Of a stretch of 64,000 nucleotides of DNA, positions 1 to 8,549 are shown one piece after another. The notes below the pieces were generated by a model. The model made no database searches. It was not told the origin of the DNA and saw nothing but the letters and a program-made list of their open reading frames with translations. The stretch spans positions 124,001 to 188,000 of the forward strand of contig NZ_VTOX01000005.1 in NCBI RefSeq assembly GCF_012184415.1, in the 5' to 3' direction. The translations under genes were made by a program, and so were the position numbers. Source of the DNA: Ramlibacter lithotrophicus. GTDB taxonomy: Bacteria > Pseudomonadota > Gammaproteobacteria > Burkholderiales > Burkholderiaceae_C. The first letter of the stretch is position 1, and every line of letters starts with the position of its first letter.

Positions 1-179
1 GCACCTTGCTGTCGCGCGAGCAGTACCTGCACGACGTGGAGCGGCTGGGATACGTCGATGGCCGCCTCACCCCGGCCAGCACCATGACGGCCGAAGACGT
101 CGCGGTGTGGACCGAGGCGATCCCGGCGCGACAGGCCGAGGCCGGTGCCACGGACGGAAAGGTCTCGCCGCTGGTCTAG
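1..179 (+). CDS. 3' end of an unrecognised protein (partial)
   Basis: An open frame runs in from the left edge and ends at a TAG at 177-179, giving about 58 C-terminal residues (…LLSREQYLHDVERLGYVDG…). The tail is polar, with no membrane segment and no motif I recognise. The stop overlaps the stop of the convergent kinase-like gene on the other strand by four bases. Codon use fits the rest of the window, so I take it as the real end of a gene, but I cannot name a family. Confidence 0.55.
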   Translation, partial: TLLSREQYLHDVERLGYVDGRLTPASTMTAEDVAVWTEAIPARQAEAGATDGKVSPLV

Positions 180-679
180 GGCCGGCCGGCCACAGCCTGC
201 AGGACCACGTCCGCGGCGCGCCCCGGATCGAGGGTCGCCGTATCAAGCAGCAGCGCCTCGCCCGCAACCGGTTCGAACCGCATGCCCCGCACGGCCTCCC
301 ACGACGGCAGCACCTGGCCCGCGATGTCGCTCGTGCGGGTCGCGAGCCGCCGCCGGTGCTCGGCGGCGTCCGAGCACACGACGTGGACCATGAGGCAGCC
401 GCGGCCCGCCTCGGCCGCCACCCGCGCCCACTGCCGCCGGCTCGCCGCGACCGGGTTGACGCAGTCGGCGACGACGGAAAGGCCGCGGCCCAGGTTATCG
501 GCGGCGACGCCATACGCCACCTCATAGCCTGCGGCGCCCACGTCGGACATGCTGCCGCTGGCGACGAGCGCCCGTTCGATGGTGTCGATGCGCAGATGCA
601 CCGCGCCAAGACGCTCCGCCAGCAGGCGCGCGATCGTGGTCTTGCCGGTACCGGGCAGGCCGGTGAGCGCGATGAGCAT
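176..679 (-). CDS. P-loop kinase-like AAA_33 family ATPase
   Basis: A 167-residue soluble protein that opens directly with a nucleotide-binding P-loop (GLPGTGKT, residues about 7-14), the pattern of small AAA_33/zeta-toxin-like kinases that phosphorylate small molecules or nucleosides. A conserved-looking ARLLAERLGAVHLRIDTIERAL helix-strand pair follows, and an Arg-rich stretch near residues 105-120 (HRRRLATRTSD) could be the lid that contacts ATP phosphates. The start was placed at the Met just before the P-loop strand; an upstream in-frame Met would add 19 residues of low-complexity sequence. Substrate unknown. It stands alone, tail to tail with the partial gene at the left edge. Confidence 0.75.
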   Translation of the reverse strand: MLIALTGLPGTGKTTIARLLAERLGAVHLRIDTIERALVASGSMSDVGAAGYEVAYGVAADNLGRGLSVVADCVNPVAASRRQWARVAAEAGRGCLMVHVVCSDAAEHRRRLATRTSDIAGQVLPSWEAVRGMRFEPVAGEALLLDTATLDPGRAADVVLQAVAGRP

Positions 680-778
680 GCACCATTGTGAGCTGTGCCC
701 GCCACTGCGGCGCCCACGGGGATTTCCCGTGGGCACGGCGCGGCCGGCTCAAGCACAATCCGGGGCTTTCGCATCGCC

Positions 779-1666
779 ATGACCTTGCTGCTTCGCCGCG
801 CCCTCCTCGCCTCGGCCCTTGCCGCCCTCGCCTTCGCCGGGACCGCCCGCGCGCAGAACCCCATGGTGCGCGTGCACACGACGGCCGGCCCCATCGACAT
901 GAGCCTGCTGGCCGCCGAGGCCCCGCGCACGGTGGCGAACTTCCTCGCCTATGTGCGCGGCGGCGACTACACCGACGTGTTCTTCCACCGCAATGCATGG
1001 CTGGCGACGATGCCGCCGGTGCCGTTCGTCATCCAGTCCGGCGGCTACCGCTGGCCGGAGGGGACCTGCTGTCCGACGGTGGCCTCGCGCGGCGCCATCG
1101 CCAACGAGTTCAGCGCGGCGCGCTCCAACGTGGTCGGCACGGTGGCCATGGCCAAGATCGGCGGCGATCCCGACAGCGCCACCAGCCAGTGCTTCATCAA
1201 CATGCGCGACAACGCGGCCAACCTGGACACGCAGAACGGCGGCTTCACGGTGTTCGCGCGCGTCACCGCGCCGACCCTGGCGACCGCCAGCCGCATCGCC
1301 GCCCTGCAGCCGGTCAACGCACCCCCGTTCACCGAGCTGCCGGTGACCGGCTGGCAAAGCGGCACGCCGATCCAGCGCCACAACGTCGTGCGGATCACCG
1401 CCGTGACGGAATTCCCCGCGCAGCAGAGCGCGAGCGACCGCATCTTCAACTACCTGGAAGCGATGTACCCGCAATACACCGTGCCTTCGCAAGGCGTGTC
1501 GGGGGAAGCGCTGGGCTATCTGTTCCGCCACTACGGCGGCAGCGACGTCTACGTGGGCACGAAGGACGGCAAGGTCTGGTACCTGACGCCGGCGCAGGCA
1601 GGCAGTCCTGGCGAACTCGGCACCGTCGCCGACTGGCTCGCGGCGGCGCAGGCGGCAGGGTACTGA
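779..1666 (+). CDS. Periplasmic cyclophilin-type peptidyl-prolyl cis-trans isomerase
   Basis: A 295-residue protein with a clear Sec signal peptide (LLRRALLASALAALAF, cleavage near ARAQ). The cyclophilin domain (about residues 28-195) shows the family blocks: PRTVANFLAYV near the start, then FFHR, FVIQSGGY, NEF, GTVAMAK, SATSQCFINM and FTVFARV. It should assist proline isomerisation of exported proteins. Unlike the usual bacterial PpiA/PpiB of 160-190 residues, it carries about 90 extra C-terminal residues rich in aromatic residues (YLEAMYPQY, YLFRHYGG) with no domain I know. Catalytic activity is not certain, because the canonical Arg-Phe pair is only partly kept (FFHR). Confidence 0.85.
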   Translation: MTLLLRRALLASALAALAFAGTARAQNPMVRVHTTAGPIDMSLLAAEAPRTVANFLAYVRGGDYTDVFFHRNAWLATMPPVPFVIQSGGYRWPEGTCCPTVASRGAIANEFSAARSNVVGTVAMAKIGGDPDSATSQCFINMRDNAANLDTQNGGFTVFARVTAPTLATASRIAALQPVNAPPFTELPVTGWQSGTPIQRHNVVRITAVTEFPAQQSASDRIFNYLEAMYPQYTVPSQGVSGEALGYLFRHYGGSDVYVGTKDGKVWYLTPAQAGSPGELGTVADWLAAAQAAGY

Positions 1667-1681
1667 GTCGAGCGACGGCGC

Positions 1682-2092
1682 TCAGCGCGCCGGCTTGACG
1701 AGCGGCCAGCCGCGGCGGGCCCATTCCGACATGCCGCCCGCGACGTAGCGCACGTGGCCGTAGCCGCGCTCGCGCAGCGCCCGCAAGGTGGCACTCGACC
1801 GGTTCTGCGTGTTGCAGATCAGCAGCACCGGCTTCTTCGGATCCAGCGGAATCTCCGCCAGGCGGGCGCCCAGCTGGCGCATCGGCAGCAACCGCGCGCC
1901 CGGCGCGACGCCGGTCGCGTGTTCCTGGGGCTCGCGGATGTCGATCAGGATCGCGCGGCCGGCCTCGTGCTCGGCCCGCGCGGCCTCCAGGCTCACCTGG
2001 TCGGGATCGCCCGCCGCGACCGCGGCGCCGCACGCGACCAGGGCGACCAGCAGGGCGAGGGCGCCACGGCGGGCGGCGAATGATCGGATCAT
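1682..2092 (-). CDS. Exported rhodanese-like protein
   Basis: A 136-residue protein with a signal peptide (residues 1-27, ending AAVAAGDP) and a single rhodanese domain. The active-site loop is LLICNTQNRSS, with Cys as the predicted sulfur carrier. The DIREPQEHATG segment and the C-terminal GGMSEWARRGWP are standard for single-domain rhodaneses of the PspE/GlpE type. It would move sulfane sulfur to a thiophilic acceptor such as cyanide or a thiol, here in the periplasm. It is convergent with the cyclophilin gene, 15 bases between the stops. Confidence 0.85.
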   Translation of the reverse strand: MIRSFAARRGALALLVALVACGAAVAAGDPDQVSLEAARAEHEAGRAILIDIREPQEHATGVAPGARLLPMRQLGARLAEIPLDPKKPVLLICNTQNRSSATLRALRERGYGHVRYVAGGMSEWARRGWPLVKPAR

Positions 2093-2190
2093 GGGCAAGG
2101 ACTCCAGCGGGGGGGCGCGCCGGCAGGCGCACACTGTGGGGAGTATACGCAGCGGCGTCGCTTGCCCGTCGCCTGGCCCCACGCCAACCT

Positions 2191-2751
2191 TCACCGGCGC
2201 AACTGCTCCCAGTCGCCGGCCTTCATGCCCACGTCCACCAGGTAGCGCACGTGCACCTCGTTGGCAGCCGTCCACAGGAAGAGCCGCTCCTCGATGAAGA
2301 ACATGTGGCGCGAAAAGCTCATGTCCCGCACGACGTCGCCGGCCCTCAGGTCCGCGCTGGCGGCGAGGGCCGCCATCAGCAGCCGGCACTCCGAGGGCTG
2401 CTCGCGTCCCACGTACTCGGCGAACAGCGCGGCGCGGGCATCCTCCGTCACTTGCACGCGCTCGGCCTCGAGGTCAGGCCCCAGGCGCGCGGCCGGCGCC
2501 TCGTCCAGCAGCAGCGAAATCGTGGCGTTGGCGTGCGGGTCGACCAGCAGCAGGCGCTGCTCGACGCGCCAGACGCGATCGGTGAGCCTGAGGTCCGCGA
2601 CCAGGTCCCCGGCGCAAGGCAGCTTGCCGGTGGCCTGCAGCGGCTCCAGGGTGAACATGGTGCGGGGCCGGTCCCAGCCCGGGCCGAGCTGCGCCCGCAA
2701 GGCGGCGGCGGCGGCGGCCGTGAACGCGACGGCCACGCGGAGGTAGGGCAT
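2191..2751 (-). CDS. Hypothetical protein
   Basis: A 186-residue protein I do not recognise. The N-terminus is an Ala-rich segment (VAFTAAAAAALRAQLG) too weak to call a membrane anchor. The rest alternates acidic and hydrophobic stretches (LVADLRLTDRVWRVEQRLLLVDP; VHVRYLVDVGMKAGDWEQL) consistent with a soluble alpha/beta fold. No Cys pairs or metal motifs are visible. It lies 22 bases downstream of the receiver-only response regulator on the same strand, so the two may be co-transcribed and functionally linked, but nothing in its sequence proves that. Confidence 0.6.
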   Translation of the reverse strand: MPYLRVAVAFTAAAAAALRAQLGPGWDRPRTMFTLEPLQATGKLPCAGDLVADLRLTDRVWRVEQRLLLVDPHANATISLLLDEAPAARLGPDLEAERVQVTEDARAALFAEYVGREQPSECRLLMAALAASADLRAGDVVRDMSFSRHMFFIEERLFLWTAANEVHVRYLVDVGMKAGDWEQLRR

Positions 2752-2772
2752 CGTTGGTCCCCGTCGACGGGA

Positions 2773-3168
2773 TCACCCCCGGCCGCCGCCGGGGCGGCCG
2801 AGCAGCTGGTCGAGCGCCCCCACCAGCGCATCGAGGTCGACCGGCGCCGTCATGTACGCGTCGGCCCCGGCCTCGCGTGCGGTCAACTTGTCCTGCTCCG
2901 TCACGTAGATCGCGGAAACCTGCACGATCGGCAGCGACGCGGTGCCGATGTTGGCGCGCAGCAGCCGGCACACTTCGAATCCCAGCAGGTCGGGCAGGTG
3001 GACGTCGAGCACGACGGCAGATGCGTACTCCGCCAGCTCCAGCGCCTCCGCGCCGGCGGCGGCCTCGATCGTGCGGAAGCCGGCGGCCCGCAACGCACGC
3101 GCGGTCGCGTAGCGGCTCGGCTCATGGTCGTCCACCACCAGGACGCAGTACTCCGCACGTTCAATCAT
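2773..3168 (-). CDS. Single-domain response regulator (receiver only)
   Basis: A 131-residue stand-alone receiver domain. The acidic pair (VVDDHEPS), the phosphoacceptor Asp (VVLDVHLPD, about residue 54) and the Ser of the switch position (VQVSAI) are present. The usually invariant Lys of the last loop is missing: the protein reads YMTAPVD where families have Y-x-x-KP. There is no output domain, so it would act by protein-protein contact in a phosphorelay. A start 13 codons upstream (3207) is also open; the chosen Met gives the normal receiver N-terminus. No kinase gene is adjacent. Confidence 0.85.
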   Translation of the reverse strand: MIERAEYCVLVVDDHEPSRYATARALRAAGFRTIEAAAGAEALELAEYASAVVLDVHLPDLLGFEVCRLLRANIGTASLPIVQVSAIYVTEQDKLTAREAGADAYMTAPVDLDALVGALDQLLGRPGGGRG

Positions 3169-3393
3169 CGAGGCCTCGACGATACCGTGTGCTCGACCGG
3201 GCGTCACATGCCGACCGACGCGTAGGGACTTTGCGGCCCCCCGGGCTGCGAGGTGAGACGTTTGTCACGGTAGCGTGGGCCCGCGGCCAGCGCATGCCGC
3301 GGCCCATTAGGGAAAAGGCGTAGCCGCGAGGCGCCATTTCCGCACGGCGGCCGGGTCGGCGGCCACCACACTGCAGACAACCAGTTCCCCCCG

Positions 3394-3747
3394 ATGTCTG
3401 CCGTCACCGCCACGCTCGCCACCTGGGCCCGCCGCACCCGGTCTTCTTTCGCCCCGCTCGCGTGGCTCCCCTCGCGGCCGGCGCCCCTGCGGGACGCCGT
3501 CGCCGAGGCCGTGGCGGAAAACGGTCTCGTCTACCGGCTCAAGCGCTGGCCCGACCTGCCGAGCGCGGCGCGCACTGCCGACGTCCTGCGCCTGCTGTCC
3601 GTGATGAGCCATCGCCCCGTGAACCGGCGCTGGATGCTGTCGTACAGCCGCCTCGACGCCGAGCATGTGGACGCGCTGCTGCGGCGCCTGGTAGACCGCG
3701 GCGACGTCGACGTGATCGACGCGTCCGGCTTCCCGGTTCAGGCGTGA
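3394..3747 (+). CDS. Small hypothetical protein
   Basis: A 117-residue basic protein without a recognised domain. It has two likely helical regions: an amphipathic stretch around residues 30-50 (PLRDAVAEAVAENGLVYRLKRW) and a C-terminal helix-turn resembling a small winged-helix-like tail (EHVDALLRRLVDRGDVDVID). The last ten bases overlap the last ten of the convergent CNNM/CorC gene. Function unknown; coding is supported by normal codon bias and the absence of a better frame. Confidence 0.55.
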   Translation: MSAVTATLATWARRTRSSFAPLAWLPSRPAPLRDAVAEAVAENGLVYRLKRWPDLPSAARTADVLRLLSVMSHRPVNRRWMLSYSRLDAEHVDALLRRLVDRGDVDVIDASGFPVQA

Positions 3748-5054
3748 GATTCGCCGGCCGGCAGTGACGGCACGGGGGCCCGGGGGCGGGCGACGACCTT
3801 GTCGATCCGCCGGCCGTCGAGCGCCGTGACCTCGAACAGCCAGTCGCCGCACTCGATCTGCTCGCCCGCCGCCGGCAGGCTGCCAGAGACCGACATCAGC
3901 AGCCCGGCGACGGTGTTGTAGCGGCCCCTGTCCTCCTCCGGCAGTTCGCGGATGTCGAGCCGGGCCTTCAACTCGGAGATCGGCATGGTGCCATCGAGCT
4001 CCCAGGCGCCGTCCTCGCGCTGCGTCGCCCAGGCATCGGCGGCGACGTCGGACTGCAGCTCGCCGGTGATCGCTTCCAGCAGGTCGTGCGGCGTCATCAG
4101 CCCCTGCACCACGCCGTATTCGTCGACGACGAACACGATGCGGCCGGATTTCTCGCGGAACTGTTCCAGCAGGTCGGTCCCCGACAGCGTCTCGGGCACG
4201 AACACGGCGGGCGTGGCGATCGCTTCGACCCGGGTGGAGTCGTCCGGCCCCAGCGCCAGCAGGCGCGAAACGCTGACGACGCCGACGACGTCGTCGAGCG
4301 AGCCACGGCAGACCGGATACCAGGAGTGGGCGCCTTCGCGCCCCACTTCGCGCAGGCACTCGCCGATGGTCTGCTGGCCCTCCAGCCACTCGATGTCGGA
4401 GCGCGGCACCATCATCGACGTGAGCGGCCGGTCGTCGAGGCGGAACAGGTTGCGCACCATCTGGTGCTCGTGCTCCTCGATGACGCCGGCGTCGACGCCT
4501 TCCTCCAGGCTGTGGGTGATCTCCTCCTCCGTCATGCCGCGGCCCTGCGTGGTGTCGATCCCGAGGACCTTGAGCACCGCCTGGGTGGAAGTCGTGAGCA
4601 GCGCGACGAAGGGACCCGCGGCGCGCGAGAGCCAGCTCATGGGACGCGAGATCCAGCGCGAGACGGCCTCCGGATGGACCTGCGCGATCCGCTTGGGCAC
4701 CAGTTCGCCGAAGATGATGGTGACGTAGGTGATCACGGCGACCACGATGCCGGTGGCGAGATAGCCCGATGCGACCACGCCCACGCCATACCCCTGCATC
4801 CAGCGGGCCAGCGAAGCGCTGAACGCGGCCTCGCCGACGATGCCGTTCAGGATGCCGATCGAGGTGATGCCGACCTGCACGGTGGACAGGAAGCGGGTCG
4901 GATGGTCCATCAGGCGCAGCGCCGCGGCGGCGCCCTCGTCGCCCGCCTCGGCCAGGGCGGCCAGGCGCGCCTTGCGGCTGGAGGCCAGCGCCATCTCCGA
5001 CATCGCGAAGATCCCGTTCAGCACCGTGAGCAGCGCGATCAGCAGGATTTCCAT
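3738..5054 (-). CDS. CNNM/CorC (HlyC-type) membrane protein with paired CBS domains
   Basis: A 438-residue inner-membrane protein of the family called hemolysin-related or CNNM/CorC, proposed to move or regulate Mg2+ (and Co2+). Residues 1-190 form the CNNM (DUF21) membrane domain with about four hydrophobic segments and the conserved FAMSEMAL and IFGELVPKRIA motifs. A CBS pair that binds adenine nucleotides follows (about 205-330, with MVPRSDIEWL and VFVVDEYGVVQGLMTPHDLLEAI), then the CorC_HlyC domain (about 345-425). Length and order match full-length members. It is divergent from apaH, 24 bases between the starts. Confidence 0.9.
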   Translation of the reverse strand: MEILLIALLTVLNGIFAMSEMALASSRKARLAALAEAGDEGAAAALRLMDHPTRFLSTVQVGITSIGILNGIVGEAAFSASLARWMQGYGVGVVASGYLATGIVVAVITYVTIIFGELVPKRIAQVHPEAVSRWISRPMSWLSRAAGPFVALLTTSTQAVLKVLGIDTTQGRGMTEEEITHSLEEGVDAGVIEEHEHQMVRNLFRLDDRPLTSMMVPRSDIEWLEGQQTIGECLREVGREGAHSWYPVCRGSLDDVVGVVSVSRLLALGPDDSTRVEAIATPAVFVPETLSGTDLLEQFREKSGRIVFVVDEYGVVQGLMTPHDLLEAITGELQSDVAADAWATQREDGAWELDGTMPISELKARLDIRELPEEDRGRYNTVAGLLMSVSGSLPAAGEQIECGDWLFEVTALDGRRIDKVVARPRAPVPSLPAGESHA

Positions 5055-5078
5055 CGTTCAGGGAGAGAATCGGCCACC

Positions 5079-5912
5079 ATGGGACTTTACTTGATCGGTG
5101 ACGTGCAGGGCTGCGATGCCGCGCTGCACCAGTTGCTGGAGAAGATCGGTTTCTCGCCGAGCCGCGACCACCTCTTCCTGCTCGGTGACCTCGTCAACCG
5201 CGGGCCCGATTCCGCCGCCGTCCTGCGCCGCGCCATGCGGTACGGCGATGCCGCCACGACGCTCCTGGGCAACCACGACCTGAGCCTGCTGGCCATCGCC
5301 CATGGGCAGCGCCCGCCACACCGCAACGACACCCTCGACGAGGTGCTCCTCGCCCCCGACCGCGAGGCCATGCTGGAGTGGCTGCGCTGCCAGCGCATGG
5401 CGGTGCACGCGCACGGACTGCTGATGGTGCATGGCGGCGTGCTGCCCCAGTGGGACGTGGCGCGGACGCTGGCGCTCGCCCGCGAGGTGGAGACCGTGCT
5501 GCGCGGCCGGGAGCTGGTGGACTTCCTTGCGCAGATGTACGGCAATCACCCGGATCGATGGGACGACGGCCTGGCGGGCGCAGACCGGCTGCGCGTGATC
5601 GTGAACGCGCTGACGCGCCTGCGCTTCTGCACGCCCGCCGGCGTGATGGACCTGCGCGCGTCCGGCCGTCCCGAGCAACCGCCGCCCGGGATGCTGCCAT
5701 GGTTCGACGTACCTGGCCGGCGCACGGCCGATGCGACGATCGCCTTCGGCCACTGGTCGACGCTCGGTCACGTGCGCCGGCCCGACATCATCGCGATGGA
5801 CACCGGCTGCGTGTGGGGCGGCTGCCTGAGTGCGCTGCGGCTGGACCCGCAGGGCGGCGCCCACGAGTTGATCCAGGTGCAGTGCGAGCAGTCGCAGGTG
5901 CCCGGGAAGTGA
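5079..5912 (+). CDS. apaH: Symmetrical bis(5'-nucleosyl)-tetraphosphatase ApaH
   Basis: A 277-residue metallophosphoesterase that cleaves Ap4A to two ADP. The signature blocks are all there: IGDVQGC, LGDLVNRGPDS, LGNHDL, HGGVLPQWD and FGHWSTLG. Metal ligands come from these Asp, Asn and His residues. Length is normal for ApaH (about 270-280). The ATG chosen starts at MGLYLIGDVQG, giving the usual short N-terminus. It stands alone between the divergent CNNM/CorC gene and convergent rhlE. Confidence 0.95.
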   Translation: MGLYLIGDVQGCDAALHQLLEKIGFSPSRDHLFLLGDLVNRGPDSAAVLRRAMRYGDAATTLLGNHDLSLLAIAHGQRPPHRNDTLDEVLLAPDREAMLEWLRCQRMAVHAHGLLMVHGGVLPQWDVARTLALAREVETVLRGRELVDFLAQMYGNHPDRWDDGLAGADRLRVIVNALTRLRFCTPAGVMDLRASGRPEQPPPGMLPWFDVPGRRTADATIAFGHWSTLGHVRRPDIIAMDTGCVWGGCLSALRLDPQGGAHELIQVQCEQSQVPGK

Positions 5913-5960
5913 GGACTCGCGTGCCCGAGGCGCTCCGGGATGCGCCGCCGGAGGAACGAA

Positions 5961-7388
5961 TCACCCGGCCTTGAACAGCGCGGGCAGTTTCCGCCTGGTC
6001 TTGATGTTGGCCGAGACCCGGCTGGTGCTCGCCTGCTTCGCGCCCGCTTCCCACGCCGGGGCCTCTTGCGTCGACGGCGGCTGGTACGGCTGGTCGAAGA
6101 ACGGATCCTTCGGCTGGGCCGGCGGGCGCGGGTCGCGTCGCGGCCGGTCGCGTGACGGGCCGTCGAGCACGTCGCGCGGATCGCCGACCTCGCCGGCTTC
6201 GCGCCAGGCGCGGCGGCCGTCGTTGATCCGCCCGCGCGGCCGCTCGTCCTCGAACTCCATCGGCTCCAGCTCGATCTTGCGTTTGAGCAGCTTCTCGATG
6301 TCGCCGACCAGGCGCGTGTCGCTGCCCGAGACGAAGGTCACGGCCAGGCCGCTGGCACCGGCGCGGCCAGTGCGGCCGATGCGGTGCACGTAGTCCTCGG
6401 CGTTGAACGGCACGTCGAAGTTGAACACGGCGGGCACGTCCTTGATGTCCAGGCCGCGCGCGGCGACGTCGGTCGCCACCAGCAGGTCCACCTTGCCCTG
6501 CTTGAACGCATCGAGCGCCTTCAGTCGCTCGTCCTGGCTCTTGTCGCCGTGCAGCGCCGTGGTGTTCAGGCCTTCCCGCTCGAGGGAGCGGGCCAGCCGG
6601 GCGCAGCCCAGCTTGCTGTTGACGAACACGAACGCCTGGGACAGGCCGCGCTGGCGCACGATCTGCTTGAGCGCGCGGCGCTTGTCGTCGTCGGTCACGC
6701 TGTAGAAGTGCTGTTCGACGGTGGACGCTTCCTGGTTCGGGCGCGCCACCTCGATGGTCACCGGATCCTGCAGGTAGCTGTTGGCCAGCCGCTTGATCTC
6801 CGGCGAGAAGGTGGCCGAGAACAGCAGCGTGGTGCGCTGCTTCGGCAGGAACGAGAGGATGCGCTGCAGGTCCGGCAGGAAGCCGATGTCGAGCATCCGG
6901 TCCGCTTCGTCGAGCACCACGTATTCGACCTGGTTCAGGACGGCGTTCTTGGCTTCGATGTGATCGAGCAGGCGACCCGGCGTCGCCACCAGCACCTCCA
7001 CCCCGCGCTTGAGTTCGGCGGTCTGCGGCTTCATGTCGATGCCGCCGAACACGACCGCGCTGCGCAGGTTCGTGTACTTGGCGTAGAGCTTGACCTGCTG
7101 GGCCACCTGGTCGGCCAGCTCGCGCGTGGGCAGCAGCACCAGCGCGCGCACCGGGTGCCGGGCCGGCGACGTCGACGTGTTCTCGTGCTTCATCAGGCGC
7201 TGCAGCAGCGGCAGGGCGAACGCCGCCGTCTTGCCGGTGCCGGTCTGGGCCGCGCCCATGACGTCCTTGCCGGTGAGGACGACCGGAATCGCCTGGGCCT
7301 GGATCGGGGTCATGGACTCGTAGCCCATTTCGGCCACGGCGCGGGCCAGCGGCTCAGCCAGCGCGAGTTTCGAGAAGGATGCTGTCAT
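5961..7388 (-). CDS. rhlE: DEAD-box RNA helicase RhlE
   Basis: A 475-residue ATP-dependent RNA helicase. Motifs in order: Q motif (TPIQAQAIP), I (AQTGTGKT), Ia (PTRELADQ), II (DEAD), III (SATF), IV-VI (ATDVAARGLDI and HRIGRTGRAG). The two RecA-like domains end near residue 375, followed by a basic, Arg/Pro-rich tail (DRPRRDPRPPAQP) typical of RhlE proteins, which bind structured RNA and act in ribosome and mRNA metabolism. The start MTASFSKL was preferred to a Met seven codons upstream because it gives the standard N-terminal Q-motif spacing. Confidence 0.93.
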   Translation of the reverse strand: MTASFSKLALAEPLARAVAEMGYESMTPIQAQAIPVVLTGKDVMGAAQTGTGKTAAFALPLLQRLMKHENTSTSPARHPVRALVLLPTRELADQVAQQVKLYAKYTNLRSAVVFGGIDMKPQTAELKRGVEVLVATPGRLLDHIEAKNAVLNQVEYVVLDEADRMLDIGFLPDLQRILSFLPKQRTTLLFSATFSPEIKRLANSYLQDPVTIEVARPNQEASTVEQHFYSVTDDDKRRALKQIVRQRGLSQAFVFVNSKLGCARLARSLEREGLNTTALHGDKSQDERLKALDAFKQGKVDLLVATDVAARGLDIKDVPAVFNFDVPFNAEDYVHRIGRTGRAGASGLAVTFVSGSDTRLVGDIEKLLKRKIELEPMEFEDERPRGRINDGRRAWREAGEVGDPRDVLDGPSRDRPRRDPRPPAQPKDPFFDQPYQPPSTQEAPAWEAGAKQASTSRVSANIKTRRKLPALFKAG

Positions 7389-7464
7389 GTCAACCCCGTA
7401 TTGTCGCACCCGCGGGCGGGGGCGGCCGCAAAGGGCTTTTCGCCCTTGCCGGGGCGCCGGCCGC

Positions 7465-7490
7465 CGCCGTCCTGGCGCGGCCGGACGGCG
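7465..7490 (-). terminator. Possible stem-loop after the metallopeptidase gene
   Basis: Eight-base perfect inverted arms (CGCCGTCC and GGACGGCG) with a 10-base loop lie immediately after the stop of the YpfJ-like gene. No T-run follows on the minus strand, so as an intrinsic terminator it is weak. Confidence 0.35.
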
Positions 7491-8366
7491 CTAAAGCTGC
7501 CGGCTGGCGAAGGTATCGCAGGCCTTGACGCTGCCGGTCTTCAGGCCCGTGGCAAACCAGCGCTGGCGCTGCTCGCTGGTGCCGTGCGTGAAGCTGTCGG
7601 GCACGACGGCGCGTCCCGCCGACTGCTGCAGGGCGTCGTCGCCGATGCGCGCCGCCGCGTTCATCGCTTCCTCGACGTCGCCCTGCTCGAGGATCTGCCG
7701 GGCGTTCTGGGCATGGTGGCCCCACACGCCGGCAAAGCAGTCAGCCTGCAGTTCCATCCGGACGCTGAGCGCGTTGGCGTCGGCCCGGCTCACCCGGGAG
7801 CGCATGCCCTCGACCTTGCGCGTGATGCCCAGCTGCTCCTGGACGTGGTGGCCGACTTCGTGGGCGATGACGTAGGCCTGCGCGAAGTCGCCCGGCGCGC
7901 CCATGCGGTTCTTCAGCGTCTCGTAGAACGAAAGATCGATGTAGACCTTCTGGTCGGCCGGGCAGTAGAACGGCCCCATGGCGCTCTGGCCCGAGCCGCA
8001 GGCGGTCGCCACCGCGCCCCGGAACAGGACGAGCTTGGGCTCGGTGTAGGTCGCACCGCCCTGGCTGAACAGCTGCTTCCAGACGTCCTCGGTATCGGCC
8101 AGCACGACGGAGACGAACCTGGCCATCTGGTCGTCCGCGGGCGGGCGCTGCGCCGGCGCCTGCTGCACCTGGGGCGCCGGGCCGCCGCCGCTCAGGATGC
8201 TGAGGATGGTGAGCGGATTGATGCCGAAGATCGCTCCGCCGACCAGCGCGATCACGATCGTACCGATGCCGATGCTGCGGCCGCCCAGGCCGAAGCCTCC
8301 GCCGCCGCCGCCGCTGCGACGCACATCCTCGACGTTGCCCGATTCGCGGTTGCCTTCCCAGCGCAT
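7491..8366 (-). CDS. YpfJ-family neutral zinc metallopeptidase
   Basis: A 291-residue membrane-anchored protein of the YpfJ/KPN_02809 family. The cytoplasmic N-terminus contains a Gly-rich run, followed by one transmembrane segment ([16 protein letters not shown], about residues 32-48) and a low-complexity Pro/Gln linker. The peptidase-like domain carries HEVGHHVQ, the HExxH zinc motif with Glu as general base, and [12 protein letters not shown] downstream. Family members are predicted zinc peptidases with no firmly established substrate. The gene is monocistronic and convergent to nothing; it is read away from the PHP gene. Confidence 0.88.
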   Translation of the reverse strand: MRWEGNRESGNVEDVRRSGGGGGGFGLGGRSIGIGTIVIALVGGAIFGINPLTILSILSGGGPAPQVQQAPAQRPPADDQMARFVSVVLADTEDVWKQLFSQGGATYTEPKLVLFRGAVATACGSGQSAMGPFYCPADQKVYIDLSFYETLKNRMGAPGDFAQAYVIAHEVGHHVQEQLGITRKVEGMRSRVSRADANALSVRMELQADCFAGVWGHHAQNARQILEQGDVEEAMNAAARIGDDALQQSAGRAVVPDSFTHGTSEQRQRWFATGLKTGSVKACDTFASRQL

Positions 8367-8549
8367 GGTCGTTCTCCTTGTCAGCGCCAGGCGCTGCGAT
8401 GCGGATGAGGCTGATCCTAGCCCGCGCGCCGCTGCCGCGTAGGTGGAAAACGCCGCATCTTGGCCAGCGTCCTGTCCTACGGCGTGCGCAGCCGAAGGGC
8501 TTTGCGCGACGACGCGGCTGCGTGCGCCCGGCGCGCCTAGAATCCGCAA

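Noticed and set aside
2080-3225. A 381-codon plus-strand open frame across the rhodanese, unknown and receiver genes
   Set aside because: It is an antisense shadow; the minus-strand frames contain a rhodanese and a receiver domain, and this frame has no recognisable sequence.
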